Shown in pieces: positions 39,296 through 50,619 of a stretch of 64,000 nt of DNA. Positions within the stretch are counted from its first letter, which is position 1. Each line of letters begins with the position of its first letter. The stretch is taken from assembly GCA_035041965.1 (NCBI GenBank), contig JAPYMA010003014.1:124001-188000 (forward strand), in the 5' to 3' direction. The translations under genes were made by a program, and so were the position numbers. The notes beneath the pieces were generated by a model that ran no database searches, had not been told where the DNA came from, and worked only from the letters and a program-made list of their open reading frames with translations. Origin of the DNA: Anisakis pegreffii (Eukaryota > Nematoda > Chromadorea > Rhabditida > Anisakidae).

Positions 39296-41758
39296 AGTTT
39301 CGACGATCTCTTCCATTCTGTTCTTCTAAGCCAATTCAACTGTTCCGTTCTTTTGGCATCGTATAATCACTTCTAGAGCAATTCGGTTTCGTTCGTTGAA
39401 AAACGAAAAATTTTAAGATTTTCTATTTTGTTCCTTCCTGCCTTTGAACAGCTCTATTTTAGTAAGGGAAGACAGAACGGAGCAGTTTATTTGGTATCGA
39501 ACATCAAAAATCTGAATAGTTTTTTGTGAACTGAAAACTACCTGCAGTGTGATTGCGTAGTTCCAATCAGGTAGCTTGCTGATTAATTTCAAGCACTCCA
39601 AAAAACTTCGATCCATGTTATGTCCAACACTGTCTATACTATATTCCTTCGTTGATATATAGACGTTCGAGAAACATTTTGATAAATTTCGCATTTGTTC
39701 GTGAAAAATTTTGGTTGCTTTCTGATCAATTGAGTAACAATACGTGTTGATTGGAGAATACATTAGGTTGAACATTAGCTCTAGCAGATGATAATCCTGA
39801 ACGATAGGAATGGCAATTAGCTAATTCTATCATAATGTTTAGCGTGCTAATCGTTTTCCCGGCAGTTTATTCTTTCAGCTGGGTAAAGCTTGGTAGATTA
39901 CCTCGATCAGTCGATGAGGTTGCTTTCAACGGATATCAATGAGCAACAGATGGTGAATGATGGAAATGTGGATTATCAAAGTCGAAGAATTTCATTTCAG
40001 AGTCAGATGTGCAGTAAAACACCAAGAGATTCTCACATAACTCATTGAAATGAACCCACGAATTCACCTTGTAAACAACTCTAACAAAAGCGATTGAATA
40101 ACTCTCATCATGAGTGTTGTTCGGATAATATCCTCTTCTGTGTATTTCATCACAACTTACCACTATTTTCTCATCATCCACAACGGTTGGTTGAGCCTTA
40201 AATGAATCATTCTTTATCAACACTTCTTAATGAGCATCTGAACAACTCACTGATCATAACTGATGACCGCAAAGGAGTTATAAACTGAATTCGATATCCA
40301 AACCCTCAGCCAAATCGAACACTTCGTTGAACTATTTCGAGAGCTGAACATAAATGTTCATCAAAAACAGGCAAAGAGATGTGACTCAAACTCACCAAGC
40401 CTAAATAATTTGAATCTGATGCATCATTACACCGATCATCAGCCAAAACGAATCGCATCAGCAGAGGTAAACGCTGAAAAATGAAACGTTCATTGCAATA
40501 GTCACAAATCATTATGTTCGTTCCAAAAGAAGTAATCTAAAAATTGTATTAGAGATATAAGGAAGTTCATTTGATTGTATAGGTACCCTTGTTTGAATCA
40601 GATTCAATACCCATATCCCTGTCTCATACTCACATGAACATTTGGTTGTTTAGATGATGTTTGTGCCATTTGTTCTGTTGCTCTTTTTGATGTGACGGTA
40701 GTCGAGTTTGAGATGATACTCTTTGTTTGTGTTCCGTTGTCAGTTACCTCCGTGAGTGCAGAGGTTACGTTGAATAACACATCCAGTGGTGACTCGACTT
40801 CTGTAGTAATCGAAATCTTCGACACATCAAAAGACTTTTGGAAGCGATACGTGAGTTGGAATGCTCAAAATTTTCAGGAATGCAAATTCGTCTCCAAAGT
40901 GGACGTAATCTCTTACGCCTTGCTTGGTTAGATTTTAAGATGGATAGAAGAAGTAGCCACAATTGGATTCTACAAATAGAAGAAGTTATTCAACAAATGG
41001 ACGGTGAAAAACATGTGAATGACAGATAGAAACTCCGTTGCATTTCCAAGAAATATATGCGCGCGAAGTCGGTATCCCGAGTTTGAAACCTAATCCCTAC
41101 CCTGGGATTCATTTTCTCAAAAATCCCCGGCTTTTTATGAATTCGGTGACACATTCATCTTCAACTGAACACCAATCATTCCCAATGTATTCATATTCAG
41201 CGAGATTTGTCAAAAAACTGGAATCAATACTGAATTCCAAAAATGTTATTTGTTGCCATGAAAGTCACTAACCGAACGGAACAGTAACCTCTGAAATGCC
41301 TTTGTACGATGAAACGTAGGGAAGGGCTGCGAATATAAAAAATTGTTTAGGTGGAGTGAAACGGTTCCACCGACTGACGTTCAAAAGAGAAATCTTTATT
41401 TATAAATCCATTTAATGATGGACATATTAACGCTCTGACGTTTTTAACGCTGACACTTCGGGAGTGCTCCTGGGTTGGAAAACTACTCGGCTTCAACAGT
41501 CCACCCTGTCCCCTGCATTTCCCACATAATGCTCAGAAAGAATGCGTTCTTGCAAAGCGAAATTAAGTAATAACATGGATGATCATCAAAATGTGCGAAA
41601 TCAGACTTACGAAATTGTTCTTTGATCGTATCTAAAGACTGCTTTCGATTAGTAGATGATATGGTCCACAAGAAAAGACAACAGATCGAAGCGATCAGCA
41701 AGTATCGCAGTAATCGAATATACTTTCTTTGATTGGCTTTTCGGTAAAATATATTCAT
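37095..41758 (-). CDS. GT14 core-2/I-branching glycosyltransferase, array gene 1
   Basis: Nine exons: 41758-41611, 40863-40634, 40536-40396, 40211-40068, 39796-39542, 38801-38651, 38408-38220, 37837-37780, 37401-37095; 540 aa. Type II Golgi topology: short basic tail, transmembrane helix at about 13-34 (LLRYLLIASICCLFLW), Ser/Thr-rich stem (50-126), then the GT14 domain. Family motifs are CDEIHRRGYYP, YSPINTYCYSID, MRNLSKCFSNVYIS, NHDIPLKTNREM, FVEFIVDKLN, DAPGGHT, the RYTVW segment, SKFFRHGVCIFG and DYGVISCWAKEL. By family it should transfer GlcNAc in beta-1,6 linkage onto O-glycan or polylactosamine cores; the acceptor is unknown. The exon 4 start is uncertain: 40196 would also keep frame and give 535 aa. 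An acceptor TTGCAG lies 8 nt before the ATG, fitting trans-splicing. No breaks were seen. Confidence 0.88.
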
Positions 41759-41860
41759 CGTTGAATCTGCAAGTAATAACGGTTCATTCGGCTTACGAAT
41801 GCAAACAGATATTGGACTGATTAGGACACTTTTCAGCAAACTAGAACAATTTAGAACAGT
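41038..41860. repeat. duplication block B, copy 1 (GT14 exon 1 region)
   Basis: Nearly identical to 49603-50425, much closer than neighbouring parts of the two genes. It includes the whole of exon 1 and the stretch just downstream; a 77-codon plus-strand frame (41038-41271) is letter-identical in both, a by-product of the duplication rather than a gene. Confidence 0.85.
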
Positions 41861-42030
41861 TTGGCTGGAGTTAAAAATATCACTAGGTGAAATCGGGTGA
41901 AAACATTTTTAAACAAACAAACAGAGGAATATGACGAAAAAAGAAAAGGCTAGGTAAGCGTGCCCATGGACTTAAATACTACCACCGCCATTGGAAAGTG
42001 AAATCCGTGCTCATATCAACCATTCACTTG
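41835..42030 (-). promoter_or_regulatory. GT14 upstream block, copy 1
   Basis: About 200 bp directly upstream of gene 1 exon 1, repeated at about 44335-44540, 50395-50610 and 56505-56675. It holds aacaatttagaacagtttgg, an AT-rich stretch and cttaaatacta. Its conservation next to three exon 1 copies suggests it carries the promoter, but no element was identified. Confidence 0.4.
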
Positions 42031-42977
42031 TTTGAATCAATCGAAGTTCTCAATCGAAGTTCTCATTGTACGGATTCACTTCAAGAGCTAAATTAAAGTC
42101 GAAGCCCGCACCACTGGCTAACAAAGACAAAAAACACCATCAAGTGGGATGGGAAATCTTTGCTCTCAAGCAGCTGCGAAACGTCAAATATGAAAAGCGT
42201 GGCATCGCCGAACTACACTATCAATTATCTGATGATTTGTTTGCATACCATAACTCATCACTAGTTTTACCAACGTTTTACAACTTGATGTTCATATCAA
42301 GCATTCACTTGTTTGAATGCTGAATGAAAAAACGTTTCGTGAAAAAATGAAAAAATGCTGAAAACGGCATTTATTATCTTGTTGGAAAAGCTTCATTCGT
42401 TTACTCAACCACAACAACTCTACATAAAGCAACTGAAACAACAGTACTTATAAAGGAACTTGCATAATCCCTTCACAATAATATGTTTCCAGCTTACTAC
42501 ATATAAACATTAGGCAGAATGGTTTATCGTGCAACCCAATAAAACTATTGGCAAATCCAAATCATTGATGTGTGCTTATCTTTTAATAGTCTCATTCGCA
42601 CTTAAAAATATCGTTTGATTCACCAATAGGTAAATTATCAAACTTACTTGATGCTTACAATTAGTTCTTATCACAATTCTTCGTTGATTTGAAAATTCAG
42701 TTAGTTTCTGATCCTACTGAATTTCTTTCCAGAAATTGCTCTTATCATAAGTTCTGAATTTCGCGAAATTCCATTCCGTCAATACCAGTGAAATTCTTTA
42801 TTTCCAAAAGCCTTCCTTTAGTAGTTATCTTCTCGAATTCATTGCCATCTACTTCAACCGACAATTGAAAATTCTGTAGTTAAGCGTGTTGAAAAGAAGA
42901 GGAAGTTTTTTAGTACGGTATTCTATAGTATGCATGCTTTGTTCAAGATCAACGATTGGCGAAGTGATTCTCTGTAT

Positions 42978-43805
42978 CAGTGGTTCTCATAGGGGGTGAA
43001 GGTACTCATTTTGAGTAATTTAAAGGTTTCAAGGAGTAATGGAGGAGATCAGGGTATTAGTATTCCGTGCAGTTGTTACGTTATGATAGAACGCCATTGC
43101 TATGGTGTTTTTTTATAACTCGGGAATGTTAATGCGGTTAGTTGATTGCGAAAATCTTCATTTTCCTATTTTCTGAGTATCGTTAGCCCGTCCGGACCTA
43201 ACAGGATTCATTTTTTACTGTTCTAACAGGGTTTATCATTCTTTTCCTTGCTCTCTCAATCGCTCTCATAGCTTTTATCATCAAAAGTGTTCTCTTCTGC
43301 TAATTTCTCATTCATTTCACTCAACAATTAAAATCCAATTCTCATTCTATCAAATACACTCTATAATTGATTATTTGACTGTTGAACGTTGTTGAGCAAT
43401 TCAATTTGACTGCTGTATTGCTGATTTCGGCTATCAACACTCGTCAGCGTATCCAGTAAATAGTATATGTCACAGAATGAGAAATTGATTCGATCTGTCA
43501 AGTGAAATGAGACGAAAGGAGTGAGAAGAACTCATGAAGTGAACGGTATTCACATGCAATAGCTATGAGAGTGAGTAGAACACGTCTGAAAAGAATGAGA
43601 ATCCATCTAAATCAGTTTGAAATGAGCGTATCATAGACAACAGGTTTTCATGCAATCATAATCGATTGCAATAATGAGCAACGCAAAGGTACGCGATAAC
43701 TGTTCTCATAGGAAGTCAATTTACCCGTTTTGGGTAATTTGTAGGTGAGGCGGCCTGCTGGATTATCAAAAGGGGTAATGGAGCACCTGAACGTGAGAAC
43801 CACTG
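42978..43805 (+). mobile_element. non-autonomous hAT-like element, best-preserved copy
   Basis: 828 bp bounded by CAGTGGTTCTCA and its inverse TGAGAACCACTG. Flanking 8-mers are ctctgtat and ctccatat, a degraded target duplication (6/8). Subterminal motifs are the palindrome ttacccgttttgggtaa on the right and actcattttgagta on the left. There is no coding capacity. Confidence 0.75.
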
Positions 43806-43811
43806 CTCCAT

Positions 43812-44036
43812 ATGAATTGCTACGGTGGTTATCGTCTATTCATGTTCAACATTAATCGTTTTTCGACCTCAATCTTCGTCATTGTTTCTCGTCGGATTCT
43901 CTCTGGACTAGAAGTGGAAACATCTGAACATACCCAATCTGCGACGAAACTGCCGATATTGGCCGCACGAATTCTTCTATGGGAAAGCAACCGAGAGTTA
44001 TTTTGCAATCGGTCATTAATTACTGACTTATGGTAA
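43812..44036. other. conserved open frame of uncertain strand
   Basis: The plus strand is open from an ATG (MNCYGGYRLF...) to a strong donor TATG|GTAAGTGTC. The minus strand is also open and hydrophilic (NDRLQNNSRLL... to TAA). The block recurs at 58498-58722 with two substitutions in the frame: one is silent on both strands; the other is Thr/Met on plus and Val/Ile on minus. It may be a further exon of the unknown minus-strand gene described at 58796-59044. Confidence 0.25.
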
Positions 44037-44148
44037 GTGTCTTTATAAGCATCGCTGTGAACTAATGAATGAGGATAACGTGAAATGATTCAGTATTTAC
44101 GCACAAAACTCATCCTGAATCGCTGGACATTGCGCGGAAAAAAAAAAA

Positions 44149-44319
44149 CTTCTCAAATTTAGGGGCTGATAGATCATTGCTAATTGCTTCCAAGAACTCC
44201 TCCATAATTGTTCGCAAAATGTTTGCTTGATCATGAGGAATTGATTCTTTCGAGATATTTGGAAGCAAACTTCCTAACCAATTTAATTGGTGATTCCATT
44301 TTATTTTCTCGCTGAGAAG
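44149..44319 (-). pseudogene. N-truncated exon of unknown array-associated gene
   Basis: Encodes LLSEKIKWNHQLNWLGSLLP through NISKESIP to SAPKFEK, matching the fuller copy at 58796-59044 but lacking the first 14 residues. At its upstream edge the sequence jumps into the GT14 upstream block (44335-44540), so the original start is gone. Confidence 0.5.
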
Positions 44320-44334
44320 TTATACTTTTCAACA

Positions 44335-44540
44335 AACTAAAACAATTTAGAACAGTTTGGCTGGAGTTAAAAATATCACTAGGTGAAATTGGGTGAAAAA
44401 ACTTTTAAACAAACGAACAGAGGAATATGACGAAAAAAGAAAAGGCTAGGTAAGCGTGCCCATGGACTTAAATACTACAACCGCCATTGGAAAGTGAAAT
44501 CCGTGTTCATATCAACCATTCACTTGTTTGATTGCTGAAT
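44335..44540 (-). promoter_or_regulatory. orphan copy of the GT14 upstream block
   Basis: The same ~200 bp that precedes GT14 exon 1 elsewhere, here without exon 1 behind it. Instead it abuts the truncated exon at 44149-44319, a junction that could drive a chimeric transcript. Confidence 0.45.
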
Positions 44541-44906
44541 GTAAATAGCGTTTCGTGGTACTGATTATATTGTTGGAAAGGCTTTATTCTATACCAATAA
44601 CTATACATATAACACCTTTAACAATAGTACTTATAAATGGACTTTCGTGATTGCTTCACACAAATATGCCTATAGCATGCTGTGACACGTGTTGACGTGT
44701 ACTGATAAACCCTATAATCATTCCACATAATGTGCATTGATGTGTTCTTATCTTTTATTACTCTCATTGGCACTTGAAATTATCGTTCGATTCACCAATA
44801 TGTAAATTATCACATTTATTTGATGCTTACAATTAGTTCTTTTTTGAAATCTTCGTTGATTTAAAAATTCAGTTAGTTTCTGATCCCACTGAATTTCCTG
44901 CAAACA

Positions 44907-44993
44907 TCCTAACCAATTTAATTTGTGATTCCATTTTATTTTCTCGCTGAGAAGTGATACGTTGTCAACGGAAAGGTGACACTGTGTTCGCAT
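44907..44993 (-). pseudogene. first-exon fragment of unknown array-associated gene
   Basis: Encodes MRTQCHLSVDNVSLLSEK and KWNHKLNWLG as in 58796-59044, then departs into a different sequence (CLQEIQWDQKL...). The same arrangement occurs at 50977-51063. Confidence 0.4.
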
Positions 44994-45256
44994 GACTGTT
45001 GAACATTCACTGGAAGTCTGAGGTTTTTTTAAATCTACTGCATTGCATTTATTCAGTTCTGTGATGTTAATGAGTATGACGAGGTCATTCCCACTGAAAT
45101 ATGCATTGCAGTGCTATATTACGTTGACAGCTCTGACTCACTCGACTTTATCTATGCGTACAAACCTTTTGAACGATAAATACTGATGAAATGAAACCGT
45201 TAATTCCTTTAATGATGGAAAATAAGATACACTGCTCTTCAAATGAACATAACAAA

Positions 45257-45440
45257 CGAAAGCATAAAGGTAGAAAAATGTTTCTCAAACAGGATGTACA
45301 GATATGTTGGTTCATAATACGAGAAGATGAACGGAAATGGCGATCACAGAAGGGGCAGTGACTTGAACAACGCGATACATATTCCTTCAAAACTTCATGA
45401 ACAACAATGAAGTTACGAAACGAGCCGAGATAGAAGATTA
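45257..45440 (-). pseudogene. conserved Cys/His fragment downstream of GT14 gene 2
   Basis: The minus-strand frame contains RNFIVVHEVLKE, then SRCSSHCPFCDRHF and NQHICTSC. Related stretches lie at 51435-51618, about 60955-61060 and, frameshifted, about 36740-36830. The spacing resembles a C2H2-type finger, but no start, splice sites or consistent length were found, so this is probably exon debris carried along by duplication. Confidence 0.3.
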
Positions 45441-45745
45441 ACTTATGAAGTGAATAATAGCACGCGAACACGGGCACGACAAATTATTGGAAAAGGTATA
45501 TTCGCTAGATTATCAGAATAAGTGACCGGATTCCAGTTTATAGGATTCTTTCACGCAGCATCACAAGAGAATGTTCGAATGAAACTATCGAGCATGCGTA
45601 AACTTTAAAATTAATTGCTGCAGGTGAATGAAGAAAGAATGAGCACACAATGGAAGTACCGCTGATTTTCATTTGCTGGTGAGTACTGAAACAACAATAG
45701 CACTCTCAGAAAGGCACCATCAGATGTTCGGGTTCACAACCGCAT

Positions 45746-48700
45746 TCATCCTGTGCAATTGAATGCTTTCATATTGGACCGCCACTTTTGCTTCTCCTTA
45801 TTGAATACAACGGTTCTCATGTTTGGATAAAAACTCAGATCAACCGTATGATTTTGCTGATGATATGTTCTATTGTGTAGCTCTTTCGCCCAACAAGAAA
45901 TAACGCCATAATCGACTTCAGGTACCATCTTATTACCAAATAAGCATCTTAATCCACGTAACAGCTTCAGATCTTTAATACCAAATACACAAATACCATG
46001 ACGATAGCGTTTGCTATAGCACGGACGCTTATTCCACACTGTATACCTGAATTATGCTGTAGCATGTTGCTTGATACTTTGTGGGGATAAAAGACCGTAC
46101 AAGAAATGTCAGCAGCTTGTGAATATTTAAAAAAAAAACTGTTTCCTAATCGGAAACTCATAATTGAACGTTGAGGAAGTTCTTATGATGGACTGCAATA
46201 AAATGATCTTGCAGTGTGATATCCATTGATATCTGGTCTATGCTTGTGATATACAGTATTTTTGGTTACCACTCCCGAGAAAGTTTCGTAACGAAATGCA
46301 CTAGGGTTGGCTGCTCTTGACGATAACTATTTTTTGGATCTGGAGCATGCCGAAGCAGAAACTGAGGAAACCATTGTTATAGAGCACAAGTCAATATTTG
46401 GATAAGCGTGAAGTCAGAGCCGCCATGGAGGTAGAACTAGGTTCAAAGAAGTAACATAACAGATGCAATTTTTGCTGGAGCTGGAGTTGCTCGAAACAGT
46501 TGTCATTCAACTCATCCACAAACTTTTTGTCATGGTTCAGCACACGTATTGGGTGCATAGGAAAGTCGTTTTTTACACCAATAGCATTAATCATCAACTG
46601 TAGCATCGAATCAATCTTCAGAAAATTATGCGTCAAAATGAACCTCATAACGAAGGAAGTATCAACATGCATACATTTCATCGTGTAACCACCTGGAGCA
46701 TCTGCAAATACTTTCATTCGTTTCTATTCAGCAAGCTTTGATAATCATTTAAAAGAAGCATTCTATGCGACACGTCGTACAGTAACACAACACTTATTCA
46801 GCTGATTTATAGTTAGTGATACGTTCGATAGAGCAGTAACTTCAATCCTACATAAGGAAATTAATTGCTCAACGCTATTGCTCCAACTCCAAGTCGATAC
46901 AATATGATTTTCGTGCCCAAGAGATCATCGAAAAACTTTATAAAATTCAGGAATTTTGTAATCTGAAATCAAAAACGAATGAGACCAACCAACACTGCTC
47001 ACAATTCAGAGAGCGCGTTCAATTTTACGATAAGGATTCTGAAATGAGTGGAAGTGAACGATTGAAAACATTGGACAAAAGGTTTGACAAGAAGTGACAA
47101 ACCAAGTGCATCTTCAGAATTTAGAGATGGTATCACATATTCGTCACCGCCGTATTGAATCGTATCGAAACGTTGCAAAAGAGTTGTTAAATTGAGCTTA
47201 TCGACGATGAATTCAACGAAAGGTCGTGACAATGCATTAGCTGTATTTCCTTTCCCTATGTTCAGAGTTCTGTTGTCATTTTTTTTCGAATCTGAAAGAT
47301 CATTCACATGGCAAGAGTGCTTATCTGCTGCCAATGAAGGGCTCTTGCATTCCTCTTGCATTTAAAGTGCAATCTTGCATTCCACTTCGAGCCACACTTA
47401 TCTCATAGATGAAATAGTGATACGCCTATGTTTGACGCTTCATGAATACTCGTCGGTTACTCCATATACCCACCTACTTTTCGAACCAAACGCTCGCTCC
47501 ATCAATCACTTCGTCAGCATTCAATAACCAGTGTGAGACATTACCAATACCGAATTTGCAAGCTATTATGTTCATTCAGGAAAGATATCAAAAAAATCGG
47601 TAGATAGATTCGAAGAAAACTTACGCGTTGTTCATAATATCACAGCTAATGAATCTTTAATCGAAATGAATATAAAAGCCCACCTTTAAACAGAGCAAGC
47701 GCTCGAAAACTCCAGTCGTTGAACTTCGGAGTTCTGTGTTTGAACGGTGGAAGGAGGTCAACATTATTGCTGCCATTTAACGCTTTCAATATCATGATCA
47801 TTTCGCGGTTTGTTTTCAACGGGATATCATGATTCTGAATGAACGAATGAAGCTTCACTCCGCTGTCTATTCTAGCCCAAAAATTTTAAAAAATTTTCAA
47901 TTCTGCTCACTTCTCACCATGAACGAATTTATTCAAGTTAGAGAAGACAGAACGAGCAGTTTATTTGGTATCGAACATCAAAAATCTGAATAGTTTTTTG
48001 TGAACTGAAAATTACCTGCAGTGTGATTGCGTACTTCCAATCAGGCAGTTTGCGCAATATTTTCAAGCACTCCAAAAAACTTCGATCCATGTTATGTCCA
48101 GCGCTGTCTATACTATATTCAGCCGTTGATATATAGACGTTCGAGAAACATTTTGATAAATTTCGCATTTGTTCGTGAAATATTTTGGTTGCTTTCTTAT
48201 CAATGGAATAACAATACTTGTTGATTGGGGAATACATCAGGTTAAACAATAGCTCTTGCAGATGATAATCCTGAACGATAGGAAGGACAATGGAAATTTA
48301 TTTAGTATTCCTTCAGAATATTCAACGTGCTAATCATCAGTTTATTCTTTTAAGTGGATAGAAACCTGCTTGATCACCTCGATCAATGAATGAGGTTGTT
48401 TCTAACAGAAATAAATGAGCAGCGGATGGTGAATGATGGAAATGTGGATTATCAAAGCCGAAGAATTTTATTTCAGGGTCAGATGTGCAGTAAAACACCA
48501 AGAGATTCTCACATAACTCACTGAAATGAACCCACGAATTCACCTTGTAAACGACTCTAACGAAAGCGATTGAATAACTCTCATCATGAGTGTTGTTCGG
48601 ATAATATCCTCTTCTGTGTATTTCATCACAACTTACCACTATTTTCTCATCATCCACAACGGTTGGTTGAGCCTTAAATGAATCATTCTTTATCAACACT

Positions 48701-50323
48701 TCTTAATGAGCATCCGAACAACTCACTGATCATAACTGATGACCGCAAAGAAGTAATAAACTGAATTCGATATCCAAACCCTCAGCCAAATCGAATACTT
48801 CGTTGAACTATTTCAAAATGTAAATAGGAAGATGCTCGTCCGCGAGAGAATGACTGCTGAATTCCGTTTTCTGGTTATATATTCTCTATAGGGTAGGGCA
48901 GGACATTTAGAAGTTTGGGTGGCGAACAGAACAGAGCAGGACAACTCAAAAACGAGAGCGAAGAACAGAACGGAATGGAATACTTGAAAGGGCTGAACAT
49001 AACTGAATTGACTGCTGACTTGTTCGCCAAAACCAAGCAAAAAGATGTAACTCAAACTCACCATTGCTGAAGCATTTACATTTGATGGATCATCACACTG
49101 ATAATCAGCCAAAACGAATTGCGTCAGCAGAGGTAAACCCTGAAAAATAAATAGTTCATTGTAATATGTTCTGTTGCTCTTTTTGATGTGACGGTAGTCG
49201 AGTTTGAAATGAAAATCTTTGATTGTGTTCCGTCGTCAGTTACCTCCGTGAGTGCAGAGGTTACATTGAATAACACATCCAGTGGTGACTCGTCTTCTGG
49301 AGCAGTCAAAATCTTCGACGCATCAAAATCGTTTTGGAAGCGATGCGTGAGTTGGAATGCTTAAAATTATCAGGAATGACAACAGCGCAAATGAATCATT
49401 TGGTCGCATCGTTATGCAACCTTGTTTTCCAAAAAACATGAGAGTGAGCGATGATCTTGTTTCGGTGTTTCGGGCTCTCCAAAGAGGATGTAATCTCTTA
49501 TGCCTTGCTTGGCTAAATTTTAAGATAGAATTGATGACAAATAGAAGAAGTTATTCAACAAATGGACGGTGAAAAACATGTGAATGACAGATAGAAACTC
49601 CGTTGCATTTCCAAGAAATATATGCGCGCGAAGTCGGTATCCCGAGTTTGAAACCTAATCCCTACCCTGGGATTCATTTTCTCAAAAATCCCCGGCTTTT
49701 TATGAATTCGGTGACACATTCATCTTCAACTGAACACCAATCATTCCCAATGTATTCATATTCAGCGAGATTTGTCAAAAAACTGGAATCAATACTGAAT
49801 TCCAAAAATGTTATTTGTTGCCATGAAAGTCACTAACCGAACGGAACAGTAACCTCTGAAATGCCTTTGTACGATGAAACGTAGGGAAGGGCTGCGAATA
49901 TAAAAAATTGTTTAGGTGGAGTGAAACGGTTCCACCGACTGACGTTCAAAAGAGAAATCTTTATTTATAAATCCATTTAATGATGGACATATTAACGCTC
50001 TGACGTTTTTAACGCTGACACTTCGGGAGTGCTCCTGGGTTGGAAAACTACTCGGCTTCAACAGTCCACCCTGTCCCCTGCATTTCCCACATAATGCTCA
50101 GAAAGAATGCGTTCTTGCAAAGCGAAATTAAGTAATAACATGGATGATCATCAAAATGTGCGAAATCAGACTTACGAAATTGTTCTTTGATCGTATCTAA
50201 AGACTGCTTTCGATTAGTAGATGATATGGTCCACAAGAAAAGACAACAGATCGAAGCGATCAGCAAGTATCGCAGTAATCGAATATACTTTCTTTCACTG
50301 GCTTTTCGGTAAAATATATTCAT
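45746..50323 (-). pseudogene. GT14 glycosyltransferase, array gene 2, broken by exon 2-3 fusion
   Basis: Exon 1 (50323-50176) and exons 4-9 (48687-48544, 48270-48016, 47834-47684, 47291-47103, 46701-46644, 46046-45746) are intact and in phase with genes 1 and 3. Between them a deletion of about 170 bp removes the 3' end of exon 2, all of intron 2 and the 5' end of exon 3 (deletion junction near 49165). About 73 coding nt are lost, which shifts the frame; exon 2 (from 49359) then reads into VYLC and a stop. No usable donor is visible in the fused segment. The conserved catalytic part (NHDIPLKTNREM, FVEFIVDKLN, SKRYRHGICVFG) is still open and lightly diverged, so the break looks recent. A rescue by skipping from exon 1 to exon 4 cannot be excluded. 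Confidence 0.75.
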
Positions 50324-50425
50324 CGTTGAATCTGCAAGTAATGACGGTTCATTCGGCTTACGAATGCAAACAGATATTGGAATGACTAGGACACTTTTCA
50401 ACAAACTAGAACAATTTAGAACAGT
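49603..50425. repeat. duplication block B, copy 2 (GT14 exon 1 region)
   Basis: Near-identical to 41038-41860. Exon 1 differs by only a few codons (for example ANQRK to SERK), while exon 2 and flanks differ far more, as expected from recent gene conversion or unequal exchange limited to this block. Confidence 0.85.
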
Positions 50426-50619
50426 TTGGCTGGAGTTAAAAATATCACTAGGTGAAATTGGGTGAAAAAACTTTTAAACAAACGAACAGAGGAATATGAC
50501 GAAAAAAGAAAAGGCTAGGTAAGCGTGCCCATGGACTTAAATACTACCACCGCCATTGGAAAGTGAAATCCGTGCTCATATCAACCATTCACTTGTTTGA
50601 ATGGTGAATGTAAATAGCG

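Larger units (their letters stand above)
42090..44110. repeat. segmental duplication block C, copy 1
   Basis: About 2 kb shared with 56810-58800. It includes a hAT-like element at 42978-43805 and the same flanks, so the element was inserted before the block was duplicated. A plus-strand frame (42066-42323) with a homologue at 56658-57032 differs mostly by amino-acid-changing substitutions, so it is not treated as a gene. Confidence 0.8.
44560..49360. repeat. segmental duplication block D, copy 1
   Basis: About 4.8 kb that aligns with 50620-55710 and includes GT14 exons 2-9, the spacer and the first-exon fragment. Copy 1 has two large deletions relative to copy 2: about 113 bp corresponding to 51065-51177 and about 170 bp corresponding to 55346-55515. 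Confidence 0.85.

Noticed and set aside
41038..41271. 77-codon frame identical at 41038 and 49603
   Set aside because: The identity comes from recent duplication of the whole 0.8-kb block; it overlaps the GT14 first-exon/intron region antisense.
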